Notes: generated by a model not told the origin, from the sequence alone. 13,008 nt of DNA from SAR116 cluster bacterium (GCA_002691725.1 NZIT01000106.1:1-13008), one strand, 5' to 3'. Counted from the stretch's first letter, positions 1 to 6,717 are shown. Program-made: numbers and translations.

Positions 1-190
1 CAATCTGAAAGCCAGCATTCTGAAACAGAAAGTCAAATCCAATGGATTTATTAAGCTGATCAAGGTTCTGTGATGTGTTGCTGATTAGCCCCCAAAAACA
101 GAACACAACAAAGCCAGCCAAAGTGACCTGCGCTATAATGCGGCGGACACGATCATCATTCAAATAGCTTAATAGGTCGGATATTTTCAT
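1..190 (-). CDS. aapQ: Amino-acid ABC transporter permease, AapQ/BztB-like (5' part only)
   Basis: This is the N-terminal 63 codons of a gene that continues beyond the left edge. The start is ATG at 190-188, with a purine-rich AGGGA about ten bases upstream. The protein begins MKISDLLSYLNDDRVRRI, followed by a hydrophobic segment at about residues 18-36 (AGFVVFCFWGLI), which is the first membrane helix. Next comes NTSQNLDQLNKSIGFDFL, a periplasmic loop that I recognise from AapQ/BztB permeases of alphaproteobacterial general L-amino-acid transporters. The gene lies 127 bases downstream of aapJ on the same strand, the usual aapJ-aapQ order, so AapM and AapP would be expected beyond the edge. 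The protein would be one of two inner-membrane permeases of the importer. The family call is fairly firm; substrate range is inferred from family. Confidence 0.85.
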   Translation of the reverse strand, partial: MKISDLLSYLNDDRVRRIIAQVTLAGFVVFCFWGLISNTSQNLDQLNKSIGFDFLFQNAGFQI

Positions 191-250
191 TCATAAACAT
201 CCCTGGCACATATGGGTTTTTGTTTTTTTCTGAACGGCAATTACTGAAAA

Positions 251-301
251 GCATCCACCCCCATAAATCGAACTCATAATTATAAGTAAAGGGATGGATG
301 C
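251..301 (-). terminator. Stem-loop between aapJ and aapQ, possible attenuator or mRNA-processing site
   Basis: The arms GCATCCACCCC (251-261) and GGGATGGATGC (291-301) pair over 11 positions with one mismatch. The 29-base loop contains a further near-palindrome around ACTCATAATTATAAGT. Read on the minus strand, the right-hand side of the stem is followed by TTTTC. The position just after the aapJ stop codon suits a partial terminator or RNA-stabilising stem, which would let the binding protein be made in excess over the permeases. The function is inferred; the pairing is visible. Confidence 0.45.
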
Positions 302-317
302 CTGATTTTGATATATC

Positions 318-1322
318 CTAGCGGATAGGAGCGGCATAAAGGATACCGCCATTATTCCATAGAGCATTAACACCACGAGCAAGACCAAGTGGGGTAATAT
401 GTTTGTCATAAGACTCACCATAGTTACCGATAGCCTTGATGATGTTAGCGGCCCAATCATTGCTCAGACCAAGCTCTTGACCAAAATTACCCTCGTCACC
501 AAGAAGCCGCGCGATGGAAGGGTTATTTGAACCCATCATACTGCCAACATTTGACTTTGTTACGCCAAGTTCTTCGGCATTAATCATCGCGTTAAGTGAC
601 CATCGAACAATGTTAAACCACTGATCATCGCCTTGACGAACAACAGGGCCTAGCGGTTCTTTTGTGAGAATTTCAGGCAGAACAACATGGGCGTCCGGGT
701 TAGTCAGCTTTGTCCGCTGGGCGGCTAGACCTGAACGGTCAGTTGTATAAACGTCACAACGACCAGCATCATATGCAGCAACAACCTCATCCGCTTTTTC
801 AAAGGCAATCAACTCAAAGCTCATATTATTAGAACGGAAGTAATCCGTGATATTGAGTTCAGTCGTTGTTCCCGTATTGGTGCAGATATTAGCACCATCA
901 AGTTCAGACACAGATGTAATCCCAAGACTGGATGGAACCATTAGACCCTGACCATCATAATAGTTAACCCCGGCAAAGTTCAAACCAAGCTGAGTATCAC
1001 GAGTCATTGTCCATGTCGTATTGCGTGACAGGATATCAATTTCACCTGAAGACAGGGCGGTAAAACGCTGTTTTGCCGATAATGGTGTAAAGCGAACTTT
1101 GTTTGCATCGCCAAATATGGCAGCCGCAACACCACGGCACAGATCAACATCAATTCCTGTCCAGTTACCGTTATCATCAGCATTTGAAAAACCAGGAAGC
1201 CCCTGACTAACACCACATTGCAGATAGCCTCTTGCTTTCACATCATCAAGTGTGGCTGCTTGAGCTACACCAGCAATCATCATGGCACCTGCGGAAACTA
1301 CTAAGGCAAGAAATTTTTTCAT
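318..1322 (-). CDS. aapJ: Periplasmic general amino-acid-binding protein AapJ/BztA
   Basis: This is the substrate-binding protein of an ABC importer of the polar amino-acid class (SBP_bac_3 fold), 334 aa from the chosen start. That start is ATG at 1322-1320, preceded by GGGAGAG; an in-frame start 14 codons upstream at 1364 lacks a signal-peptide shape and is less likely. Residues 1-22 (MKKFLALVVSAGAMMIAGVAQA) form a Sec signal peptide ending in AQA. The mature protein opens TLDDVKARGYLQCGVSQGLP, followed by GFS and WTGIDVDLCRGVAAAIFGD, then a region around SRNTTWTMTRDTQLGLNFAG. These are typical of AapJ/BztA, and the length matches the family (about 340). It works with aapQ downstream. The substrate is normally a broad set of L-amino acids, but the creatinase gene 180 bases upstream makes a guanidino compound an alternative. 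The family is confident; the substrate is not. Confidence 0.93.
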   Translation of the reverse strand: MKKFLALVVSAGAMMIAGVAQAATLDDVKARGYLQCGVSQGLPGFSNADDNGNWTGIDVDLCRGVAAAIFGDANKVRFTPLSAKQRFTALSSGEIDILSRNTTWTMTRDTQLGLNFAGVNYYDGQGLMVPSSLGITSVSELDGANICTNTGTTTELNITDYFRSNNMSFELIAFEKADEVVAAYDAGRCDVYTTDRSGLAAQRTKLTNPDAHVVLPEILTKEPLGPVVRQGDDQWFNIVRWSLNAMINAEELGVTKSNVGSMMGSNNPSIARLLGDEGNFGQELGLSNDWAANIIKAIGNYGESYDKHITPLGLARGVNALWNNGGILYAAPIR

Positions 1323-1335
1323 TATTGACTCTCCC

Positions 1336-1389
1336 TTAATGAAAATATATTTAAGAATAATCAACTGATTATTTAAGAATATTCATTAA
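1336..1389 (-). promoter_or_regulatory. AT-rich nested direct and inverted repeats in the aapJ upstream region
   Basis: Just upstream of the aapJ Shine-Dalgarno there is TTAATGA (1336-1342) and its complement TCATTAA (1383-1389). Inside these lie two identical copies of ATTTAAGAATA (1349-1359 and 1371-1381), 22 bases apart, about two helical turns. Between and overlapping them is a perfect dyad, AATAATC-AACT-GATTATT (1356-1373). The arrangement fits a regulator binding site or a leader RNA structure for aapJ. No specific regulator can be named from the sequence. Confidence 0.4.
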
Positions 1390-1502
1390 AGAGCGTAAAA
1401 TTGGTGATGGCAAATCACAAAAAATTGATCAGACTGTAGGTATTGCCTGAAGCAATTATACACCCCTTCAAGCAACCTCATGATTCCCGGACAGATGTGC
1501 TG

Positions 1503-2711
1503 TCAGACCGCAATAATATTATGGTCCATCCCATACGGAAATCCGGTGATGTTTACCGCGCCTTCTGCGGTCACGACCAGAATATCATGCTCACGATAGC
1601 CGCCGCGCCCCGGCTCATCATCACCAATGGTGATCATCGGTTCCATTGATACAACCATCCCCGCTTCGAGAACGGTGTCAATATCTTCGCGTAATTCTAA
1701 TCCCGCCTCACGCCCATAATAATGCGACAAGACGCCAAATGAATGGCCATAACCAAATGTCCGGCGATCCAGATATCCCAGCTCATCAAACAAGGTGTTT
1801 AACTCCGCCGTGATACCCTGGCATGTTGCGCCCGGCTTGATCAGGCTTAATCCATGCTCATGGACCGTGAGATTGGCTTGCCATGCTTTATGTGTCGCGG
1901 CATCAGGCTCACCCAAAAAGAGCGTCCGTTCAAGCGCCGTATAATATCCAGAAATCATGGGAAAGGTGTTCAATGATAACAGATCACCAGCCGCCAGTTT
2001 TCGGCATGTCACTGGATTATGGGCGCCATCTGTATTAATGCCAGATTGAAACCAAACCCATGTATCTCGTATCTCACTATCAGGAAACCGCTTTGCAATC
2101 TCGGCTTCCATGGCATCACGTCCTGCCATCGCCACATCAATCTCTCGGATGCCTTCGCCTATGGCCGCATGGATCGCATGGCCGCCGATATCTGCTACCG
2201 CGGCTCCCGCTTTGATCAGGTCAATTTCTTCATCAGACTTGATCATCCGTTCCGCCATTGTATCAGCTGATATATCCAGCCAATTTGCATTTGGCATAAC
2301 ATCGGCAAAGGCTTGCCGATGCTGTAATGTCACATGATCATCTTCGATGCCAATGCGCTTGGCGTTTGGCAGAAGATCCGCAATCGCGCGATAGTAATTG
2401 CCGCGTTGCCAATCCGTATAGGTGATATTGTCAGCAACCGACCGCCGCCATGGCTGGCCTGCATCAATCGCCGCCGATACCGTGATCGCCTCATCTGGCG
2501 TGATAACCGCCGCATAAGGCCGTCCAAAGGCGCAATATAAAAACCCTGTATAATAGGCGACATTATGCATTGAGGTCAGCACGAGAGCATCAATATCTTT
2601 AGCCGTCATGCGCGCCCTGATCGCGGTTAGACGACGCGAATATTCCGCATGCGAGAATGGTAAAGCGTCTTTGCTGCCATTATGAAAACGATAGAATTGG
2701 GGTCTTTGCAT
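1503..2711 (-). CDS. Creatinase (creatine amidinohydrolase, EC 3.5.3.3)
   Basis: The enzyme hydrolyses creatine to sarcosine and urea in the cytoplasm; the family is a homodimer with the M24 'pita-bread' fold that has lost metal dependence. The protein is 402 aa, essentially the length of Pseudomonas creatinase. From memory of that enzyme, the active-site set is present: F62 and R64 in FGRPY, H231 in GINTDGAHNPVT, Y257 and E261 in GYYTALERT, R334 in SHYYGREAGLELRED, E357 in MVVSMEPMI and H375 in GGYREHDIL. The positions that hold Asp metal ligands in M24 peptidases are not Asp (SLN at 246-248, TALERT), which argues against an Xaa-Pro peptidase. The start at ATG 2711 is fixed by AAGGAG six bases upstream; a GTG at 2729 would read through that site. 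Upstream of aapJ, same strand. Ectoine hydrolase (DoeA) is the nearest alternative and fits less well. Confidence 0.92.
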   Translation of the reverse strand: MQRPQFYRFHNGSKDALPFSHAEYSRRLTAIRARMTAKDIDALVLTSMHNVAYYTGFLYCAFGRPYAAVITPDEAITVSAAIDAGQPWRRSVADNITYTDWQRGNYYRAIADLLPNAKRIGIEDDHVTLQHRQAFADVMPNANWLDISADTMAERMIKSDEEIDLIKAGAAVADIGGHAIHAAIGEGIREIDVAMAGRDAMEAEIAKRFPDSEIRDTWVWFQSGINTDGAHNPVTCRKLAAGDLLSLNTFPMISGYYTALERTLFLGEPDAATHKAWQANLTVHEHGLSLIKPGATCQGITAELNTLFDELGYLDRRTFGYGHSFGVLSHYYGREAGLELREDIDTVLEAGMVVSMEPMITIGDDEPGRGGYREHDILVVTAEGAVNITGFPYGMDHNIIAV

Positions 2712-2717
2712 GTTAAG

Positions 2718-2723
2718 CTCCTT
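2718..2723 (-). promoter_or_regulatory. Shine-Dalgarno AAGGAG deciding the creatinase start
   Basis: On the minus strand AAGGAG is followed by CTTAAC and then ATG (2711-2709). It selects this ATG over the in-frame GTG at 2729-2727, which has no comparable site. The resulting 402-residue protein aligns without an N-terminal extension to known creatinase, so F62 and R64 fall at the published numbers. Confidence 0.8.
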
Positions 2724-2752
2724 CGACACATAATTACAAAATATAACTAAAG

Positions 2753-2784
2753 TCTCAGGAGCGCATATTCCCCTACCCCTGAGA
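2753..2784 (-). promoter_or_regulatory. Inverted repeat in the putative creatinase 5' leader
   Basis: TCTCAGG (2753-2759) and CCTGAGA (2778-2784) are perfect complements separated by 18 bases rich in G on the minus strand. It sits 42 bases upstream of the creatinase ATG and downstream of the candidate -10 element, so it could be an RNA hairpin or an operator. It does not match a guanidine riboswitch class that I know. Confidence 0.35.
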
Positions 2785-2804
2785 TGATTATCCCGGCGTA
2801 CAGG

Positions 2805-2810
2805 ATTATA
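2805..2810 (-). promoter_or_regulatory. Candidate -10 box of the creatinase promoter
   Basis: The minus strand reads TATAAT here, a perfect -10 hexamer, about 95 bases upstream of the creatinase ATG. No good -35 hexamer lies at 16-18 bases, although TTTGTTT occurs slightly too close. A second TATAAT on the minus strand at 2850-2845 is the competing choice and lies inside a dyad. The assignment is tentative. Confidence 0.3.
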
Positions 2811-2833
2811 CTAATCACATCAGAAACAAAGGT

Positions 2834-2880
2834 TTGGCGACAGTATTATAAAACATCGCCAATGAATGACGCCATCATTC
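2834..2880. promoter_or_regulatory. Two adjacent perfect dyads between creatinase and sitD
   Basis: TTGGCGA (2834-2840) and TCGCCAA (2856-2862) are perfect complements 15 bases apart, enclosing a minus-strand TATAAT (2850-2845). Directly next to them, GAATGA (2864-2869) and TCATTC (2875-2880) form a second perfect dyad with a 5-base spacer. The 275-base gap between creatinase and sitD has no convincing gene. These dyads are the best candidate for an operator controlling leftward transcription of creatinase. No identified regulator. Confidence 0.4.
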
Positions 2881-2986
2881 GGGGCAAAAATTACCTGCTA
2901 GCAATCATATTTGTAAAGCGGTTTTTTTTGAGGCTTATGAAAATTTTTATGGAAATTTTTGGTAGCGGTATTCCATGATGAGTAAC

Positions 2987-3829
2987 TCAGCTCTCGGCCT
3001 GACCTGTTGCCAGGTTTAGCCGTGCCATGCGATAGCCAAAGGCGAGGATAAACCAGAAAGTCAGGATAAGAATGACAGTCGGTGCCGGCGCAGAATTAAT
3101 AAAGAAACTCACATAAATGCCAATCATCATGGCGCTGACAGAAATCACCACCGAAAGCCATAACATATGCAAGAACCGTCGCACCAATAAAAAGGCGATT
3201 GCCCCCGGCGTAATTAACAGCCCGATAGCCAATATTAGCCCGGTCGCCGATAGTGTCGCAACAACGCCAAGCGAGATCATAGTTAAAAGCCCATAATGCA
3301 AGATCATCACCGAAAGCCCACTGGCTTTTGCCTGCATCGCATCAAAGCTGTGGAGCATAAAATCTTTCCACTTAAACATCAGAACAAGGCTGACAGGGAT
3401 AGCAATCATCGCCGTCAGCCATAGATCATCATCGCTAACCCCAAGCAAATGTCCAAATAGAATATGATCTAAATGCAGGTCTGTTTTGACCGATACATAA
3501 AGCACAATGCCGACCCCAAACATGCCTGAAAAGACAACCCCCATCACCGTATCTTGTTTGATCCGGCTATTTGTTGTAAGGAACCCTGTCATTAGCGCAC
3601 ATAGCATGCCTGCCAGAAATGCCCCGATGAGCAATGGGAAGCCAAAGATATAGGCCAGCACAACTCCGGGCAGGATAGCATGGCTGACCGCATCACCCAT
3701 TAACGCCCAGCCTTTCATGACCAGAAAGCAAGATAATAACGCTGTTGGGATCGCAACCATAATGCCAATAACAAAGGCTTTCTGCATAAAGCCAAACTGA
3801 AATGGCAGCATTAGATCAACCCATTGCAT
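2987..3829 (-). CDS. sitD: Manganese/iron ABC transporter permease SitD
   Basis: This is the second inner-membrane permease of a SitABCD/YfeABCD-type (ABC-3 family) metal importer, 280 aa, normal for the family. Residues 39-61 contain KGWALMGDAVSHAILPGVVL, the hallmark of these permeases. A KWKDFM...FDAMQAKASGL stretch near residue 165 corresponds to the cytoplasmic loop that contacts the ATPase, and ITPGAIAFLL lies near residue 210. Most of the rest is hydrophobic and consistent with about eight membrane helices. The start ATG (3829-3827) overlaps the sitC stop as TAATG, so translation is coupled. It is the last gene of the operon. I see no convincing hairpin with a T-run downstream on the minus strand. 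SitC and SitD are assigned by order and resemblance and could be named MntC/MntD. Confidence 0.9.
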   Translation of the reverse strand: MQWVDLMLPFQFGFMQKAFVIGIMVAIPTALLSCFLVMKGWALMGDAVSHAILPGVVLAYIFGFPLLIGAFLAGMLCALMTGFLTTNSRIKQDTVMGVVFSGMFGVGIVLYVSVKTDLHLDHILFGHLLGVSDDDLWLTAMIAIPVSLVLMFKWKDFMLHSFDAMQAKASGLSVMILHYGLLTMISLGVVATLSATGLILAIGLLITPGAIAFLLVRRFLHMLWLSVVISVSAMMIGIYVSFFINSAPAPTVILILTFWFILAFGYRMARLNLATGQAES

Positions 3830-4689
3830 TAGCCATGCTCCTCAGACAGAAGCGCGGATGTGGCCTTCCGCCGGCTAGCAATCAGCCCATATTTAGGAGC
3901 AACAATAAACGTCACCAAAAAGATAGTAAGCTGAACTGTGACAATCACCCCACCCGTCGCGCCATCAAGGAAATAGCTGATATATGTGCCGACCAGACCA
4001 GACATCACACCAATAGCAACCGAGACAACGACAAGCCGAGGGAATCTATCGCAAATCAGATAGGCGGTGGCACCTGGCGTTACCACCATTGAGATAACCA
4101 GAAACGCCCCTACGGTTTTCATAGCAGCAACAACAGAAGCCGCTAATAGCATGAAAAACAGCAGTTTTAGTCGGGCTGGATTAAGGCCAATACTGCGCGC
4201 ATGTTCCTCATCAAAAAACATCACCATCAGGTCTTTCCAGCGCAAGAGCAATATGGTGATTGCAACAAAGGTAATTAGCAAAAGCTGCAACGAGTCTGCG
4301 GGCGTTACCGAAAGAATGTTACCAAAGACAATCGTCTGGATAGATATAGACATCGGCCATAAAGAGATCATGAATAACCCCAGACCAAAAAACGACGTAA
4401 AAATGATCCCGATAATGGCATCAATCTTTAGCCCTGAGCGTTCTGACAGAAACAGCATTGCCGCCGCCGCCAAGCCACCAGCCAGAAATGCCCCTAGCGC
4501 AAATGGCAGACCCAGCATATAAGCCCCTGCCACGCCCGGAACAACCGAATGTGATAAGGCATCACCAATTAGCGACCAGCCTTTTAACATCAAAAAGGCA
4601 GATAGAAACGCACACATACCGCCAACCAGCGCTGACATCAGCATGGCATTATTCATATAGCTATATGAAAATGGCTCTAGCAGTATCAC
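3829..4689 (-). CDS. sitC: Manganese/iron ABC transporter permease SitC
   Basis: This is the first permease of the Sit importer, 286 aa. It starts with GTG (4689-4687), giving (M)ILLEPFSYSYMNNAML, which matches the LLEPFSYPFM start of SitC/YfeC proteins; a start at the later Met (residue 12) would remove this conserved end. Residues 36-57 hold KGWSLIGDALSHSVVPGV. RWKDLMVMFFDEEHARSIGL near residue 170 is the cytoplasmic coupling region, and VVTPGATAYLI lies near residue 226. The GTG overlaps the sitB stop in GTGA. The tail (SRRKATSALLSEEHG) is polar and cytosolic. It would pair with SitD to form the channel for metal delivered by SitA. Confidence 0.9.
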   Translation of the reverse strand: MILLEPFSYSYMNNAMLMSALVGGMCAFLSAFLMLKGWSLIGDALSHSVVPGVAGAYMLGLPFALGAFLAGGLAAAAMLFLSERSGLKIDAIIGIIFTSFFGLGLFMISLWPMSISIQTIVFGNILSVTPADSLQLLLITFVAITILLLRWKDLMVMFFDEEHARSIGLNPARLKLLFFMLLAASVVAAMKTVGAFLVISMVVTPGATAYLICDRFPRLVVVSVAIGVMSGLVGTYISYFLDGATGGVIVTVQLTIFLVTFIVAPKYGLIASRRKATSALLSEEHG

Positions 4690-5594
4690 TCCGTCTCGCC
4701 TTCCTTGGTTTTGGTTTTACCGCCATATTGCACCAATGGACGTTCGTCATCGGTCACAATGGTAACAGATCGGCTATCGCTATCTTCATGCAGGGTTTTG
4801 CCACTAAGCGTGAAATAGCGTAAGACCCCGCCAAATGCCTCTTGCAAATTATCCTGGGTAAAGGTGGTTTCGGTTTCGCCATGGCTAAGTATCGTGCCTT
4901 TGATCAAAATAGTCTGATCACAAAACTCTGGCACTGATCCTAAATTATGCGTTGAAACAAGAATAATGCGGCCTTCATCGCGCATTTCCAACATCAGCTT
5001 AATGATCTGCTCCTCGGTATGGACATCAACACCGGTAAAAGGCTCATCCAGCAAAATAACATGGCCATTCTGGGCAATCGCGCGGGCAAGAAAGACGCGC
5101 TTTCGCTGGCCGCCCGACAGCTCACCAATTTGGCGCTGGCGAAAATCCTGCATATTAACGCGCCTCAAAGCTTGATCGACAGCCTCATGATCAGCCTTTC
5201 TGGGGATACGCAAGAACCCCATATGACCGAACCTTCCCATCATCACAACATCTTCAACCAATACCGGAAAGTTCCAATCCACTTGCTCAGTTTGCGGCAC
5301 ATAGGAGATGAGATTTTCTCTTAAAGCATCGGTCACAGATTTACCCAGAATCTCAATCGAGCCTTGCGACATTCTTGTGAACCCCATCATCGCCTTAAAA
5401 AGCGTGGATTTACCAGCGCCATTGATACCAACCAGCCCGCAAACCGTTCCATGCGGCAAGCTAAAGCTGGCATCCCATAGCGCCCGATGGCCGTTCGGAT
5501 AGATCACTGAAACGCTATCTGCGACAATCCCATAATCAGTTTTTTTCATATTATCATGTTGCATATTATCTTTTTGCATAAGGCTCGTTCTCAT
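4686..5594 (-). CDS. sitB: Manganese/iron ABC transporter ATPase SitB
   Basis: This is the ATP-binding subunit that drives metal import through SitC/SitD, 302 aa. The nucleotide-binding motifs are all present: Walker A GINGAGKST (56-64), Q-loop around YVPQTEQVDW (98-107), signature LSGGQ (159-163), Walker B VILLDEP (179-185) and the switch His in STHN (216). The PQTEQVDWNFPVLVEDVVMMGR segment is typical of SitB/YfeB. The ATG at 5594-5592 overlaps the sitA stop as ATGA. Further in-frame ATGs at 5579, 5564 and 5549 sit in a short duplicated stretch, so the exact N-terminus is uncertain; the conserved domain begins after residue 22. The C-terminal roughly 45 residues (HEDSDSRSVTIVTDDERP onward) are charged and variable. 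Confidence 0.93.
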   Translation of the reverse strand: MRTSLMQKDNMQHDNMKKTDYGIVADSVSVIYPNGHRALWDASFSLPHGTVCGLVGINGAGKSTLFKAMMGFTRMSQGSIEILGKSVTDALRENLISYVPQTEQVDWNFPVLVEDVVMMGRFGHMGFLRIPRKADHEAVDQALRRVNMQDFRQRQIGELSGGQRKRVFLARAIAQNGHVILLDEPFTGVDVHTEEQIIKLMLEMRDEGRIILVSTHNLGSVPEFCDQTILIKGTILSHGETETTFTQDNLQEAFGGVLRYFTLSGKTLHEDSDSRSVTIVTDDERPLVQYGGKTKTKEGETE

Positions 5595-6535
5595 TCTGTC
5601 TTTTCAAGACCTCTATCAATCGCCGCAATAATCGTTTGAACATTGACGATAATCAAATCTTCATAGCTCGGCACCGGGCCATCATCAGCGCTTAAACTAT
5701 CAACGTAAAGCACGCCGCCATAATGTATCCCGGTTTCTCTTGCGACTTGTTCTGCGGGTGCGGTATTGACCGTGCTCTCACAGAAAATCGTTGGAATATC
5801 ATGCTCCCGAATATGATCAATCACGCGCCGCACTTGTTGTGGGGTTGCTCTGCTATCGGCATTAATCGGCCATAAATACAGCTCATTCATTGCTAGATCA
5901 GCCGCCAGATAGCTAAATGCGCCTTCACAGGTCACCAGCCATCGTGCCGCCTCAGGCAATTCCGCAATATCGGCTTTAAGTGGCAATATCTGATCATCTA
6001 ATTGCGCTTTATAACGGCTAGCATTGGTCATATATTGCGTCTTATGTTGAGGGTCTATATCCGACAAGGCATCAGCAATATTATCAATATAGATATGCGC
6101 GTTTTCCAATCCCATCCAGGCATGCGGATTAGCCTTGCCTTTGTAATTCCCGGCATCAATAGATATTGGCGTAATCCCGGCACTAATCCGAACCGCTGGT
6201 ACATCCCCCAGATTTTGCAAAAACTGATCCATCCATTGTTCTAAATTGAGCCCATTATAGATCAGCAGATCAGCATCAATCGCTTGCACCAAATCTTGCG
6301 GCGTTGGCTGATAGCCGTGAATTTCCGCCCCTGCTTTGGTAATCGATACCACATCAGCATATTCACCAGAGACTTGCCGCGTCATATCGGCAAGTATGGT
6401 AAAGCTGGTCACGACCTTTATCCTCTCAGCAGAGGCGATGCCGGCCAAGCTCACAGCATAAAGCCAGACCACCATCCAAACGGCAGTAAGACCCAATCCA
6501 TTTATAGTTCTATTTATATTTTTGTATTTGATCAT
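5591..6535 (-). CDS. sitA: Periplasmic Mn/Fe-binding protein SitA
   Basis: This is the cluster A-I (ZnuA/TroA/PsaA-like) binding protein of the Sit importer, 314 aa. Residues 1-36 form a Sec signal peptide ending GIASA, with no lipobox Cys, so it is a soluble periplasmic protein. The expected four metal ligands are visible: H73 (AEIHGYQPTP), H138 (NPHAWM), E204 (VTCEGAFSYLA) and D279 (YVDSLS). Glu in the third place, rather than His, is the pattern of Mn/Fe-type proteins and not Zn-type ZnuA. WPINADSRATPQQV near residue 222 is also typical of SitA/YfeA. There is no long His-rich loop. It is the first gene of the operon, with ATG at 6535 and only a weak GAAGA ribosome-binding site. A dyad upstream probably controls it. 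Mn versus Fe preference cannot be told. Confidence 0.92.
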   Translation of the reverse strand: MIKYKNINRTINGLGLTAVWMVVWLYAVSLAGIASAERIKVVTSFTILADMTRQVSGEYADVVSITKAGAEIHGYQPTPQDLVQAIDADLLIYNGLNLEQWMDQFLQNLGDVPAVRISAGITPISIDAGNYKGKANPHAWMGLENAHIYIDNIADALSDIDPQHKTQYMTNASRYKAQLDDQILPLKADIAELPEAARWLVTCEGAFSYLAADLAMNELYLWPINADSRATPQQVRRVIDHIREHDIPTIFCESTVNTAPAEQVARETGIHYGGVLYVDSLSADDGPVPSYEDLIIVNVQTIIAAIDRGLEKTE

Positions 6536-6538
6536 GAT

Positions 6539-6565
6539 ATCATCTTCGTATCATCTTCGTATCAT
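6539..6565. repeat. Tandem 11-bp repeat in the sitA leader
   Basis: ATCATCTTCGT occurs twice head to tail (6539-6549, 6550-6560), followed by a partial third copy ATCAT (6561-6565). It lies directly in front of the sitA ATG and supplies the only purine-rich (GAAGA on the minus strand) ribosome-binding sequence, so repeat-number slippage could affect translation. That effect is inference. Confidence 0.6.
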
Positions 6566-6576
6566 TCAGGCGGGCG

Positions 6577-6624
6577 GTTAGTATATGTTTAATCTATCGT
6601 AAAAGTTAGCACATACTAACTTTT
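6577..6624 (-). promoter_or_regulatory. Probable sitA promoter with overlapping dyad operator (metalloregulator candidate)
   Basis: AAAAGTTAG (6601-6609) and CTAACTTTT (6616-6624) are perfect 9-bp complements around CACATA. A third half-site, GTTAGTATATG (6577-6587), repeats the right arm in inverted form (CACATACTAAC, 6610-6620) with one mismatch. On the minus strand, a -10-like TATACT (6585-6580) falls within the left element, and the -35 region falls at the right dyad. Repressor binding would therefore cover the promoter. GTTAG...CTAAC resembles DtxR/MntR-type operators in outline, and metal repression of sit genes is well known; the identity of the regulator is inference. Confidence 0.5.
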
Positions 6625-6717
6625 TTTCAAAGCACCCAGAACAGTCATGTTTTCAGACATCAGGAGCTAAAATTATCTCATCGCTTTTCAAGGTCATTTC
6701 AGACTATGATAGGCGCA

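Noticed and set aside
1442..1504. Small hairpins after the creatinase stop (ATTGC/GCAAT at 1442-1456, GACAG/CTGTC at 1490-1504)
   Set aside because: Stems of only five pairs without a T-run; too weak to call a terminator.
1503..2711. Xaa-Pro dipeptidase or methionine aminopeptidase reading of the M24 protein
   Set aside because: The metal-ligand Asp positions of M24 peptidases are replaced, and the creatinase active-site residues and flanking sequences are present throughout.
2784..2978. Plus-strand frame of 64 codons in the creatinase-sitD gap
   Set aside because: No ribosome-binding site, low-complexity composition (runs of Ile, Phe, Lys from AT-rich DNA), no family resemblance, and it crosses the inverted repeats that better explain the region.
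4067..4522. Plus-strand frame of 151 codons
   Set aside because: It lies opposite sitC, whose membrane-protein reading and motifs are clear. The antisense frame shows no domain or start signal.
4458..4823. Plus-strand frame of 121 codons across the sitB-sitC junction
   Set aside because: It is antisense to two confident genes and has no recognisable motif.
6601..6627. Rho-independent terminator on the plus strand (9-bp stem followed by seven T)
   Set aside because: No plus-strand gene ends to its left; sitA starts there on the opposite strand. An operator reading fits the position better, though a terminator for an unannotated transcript cannot be fully excluded.
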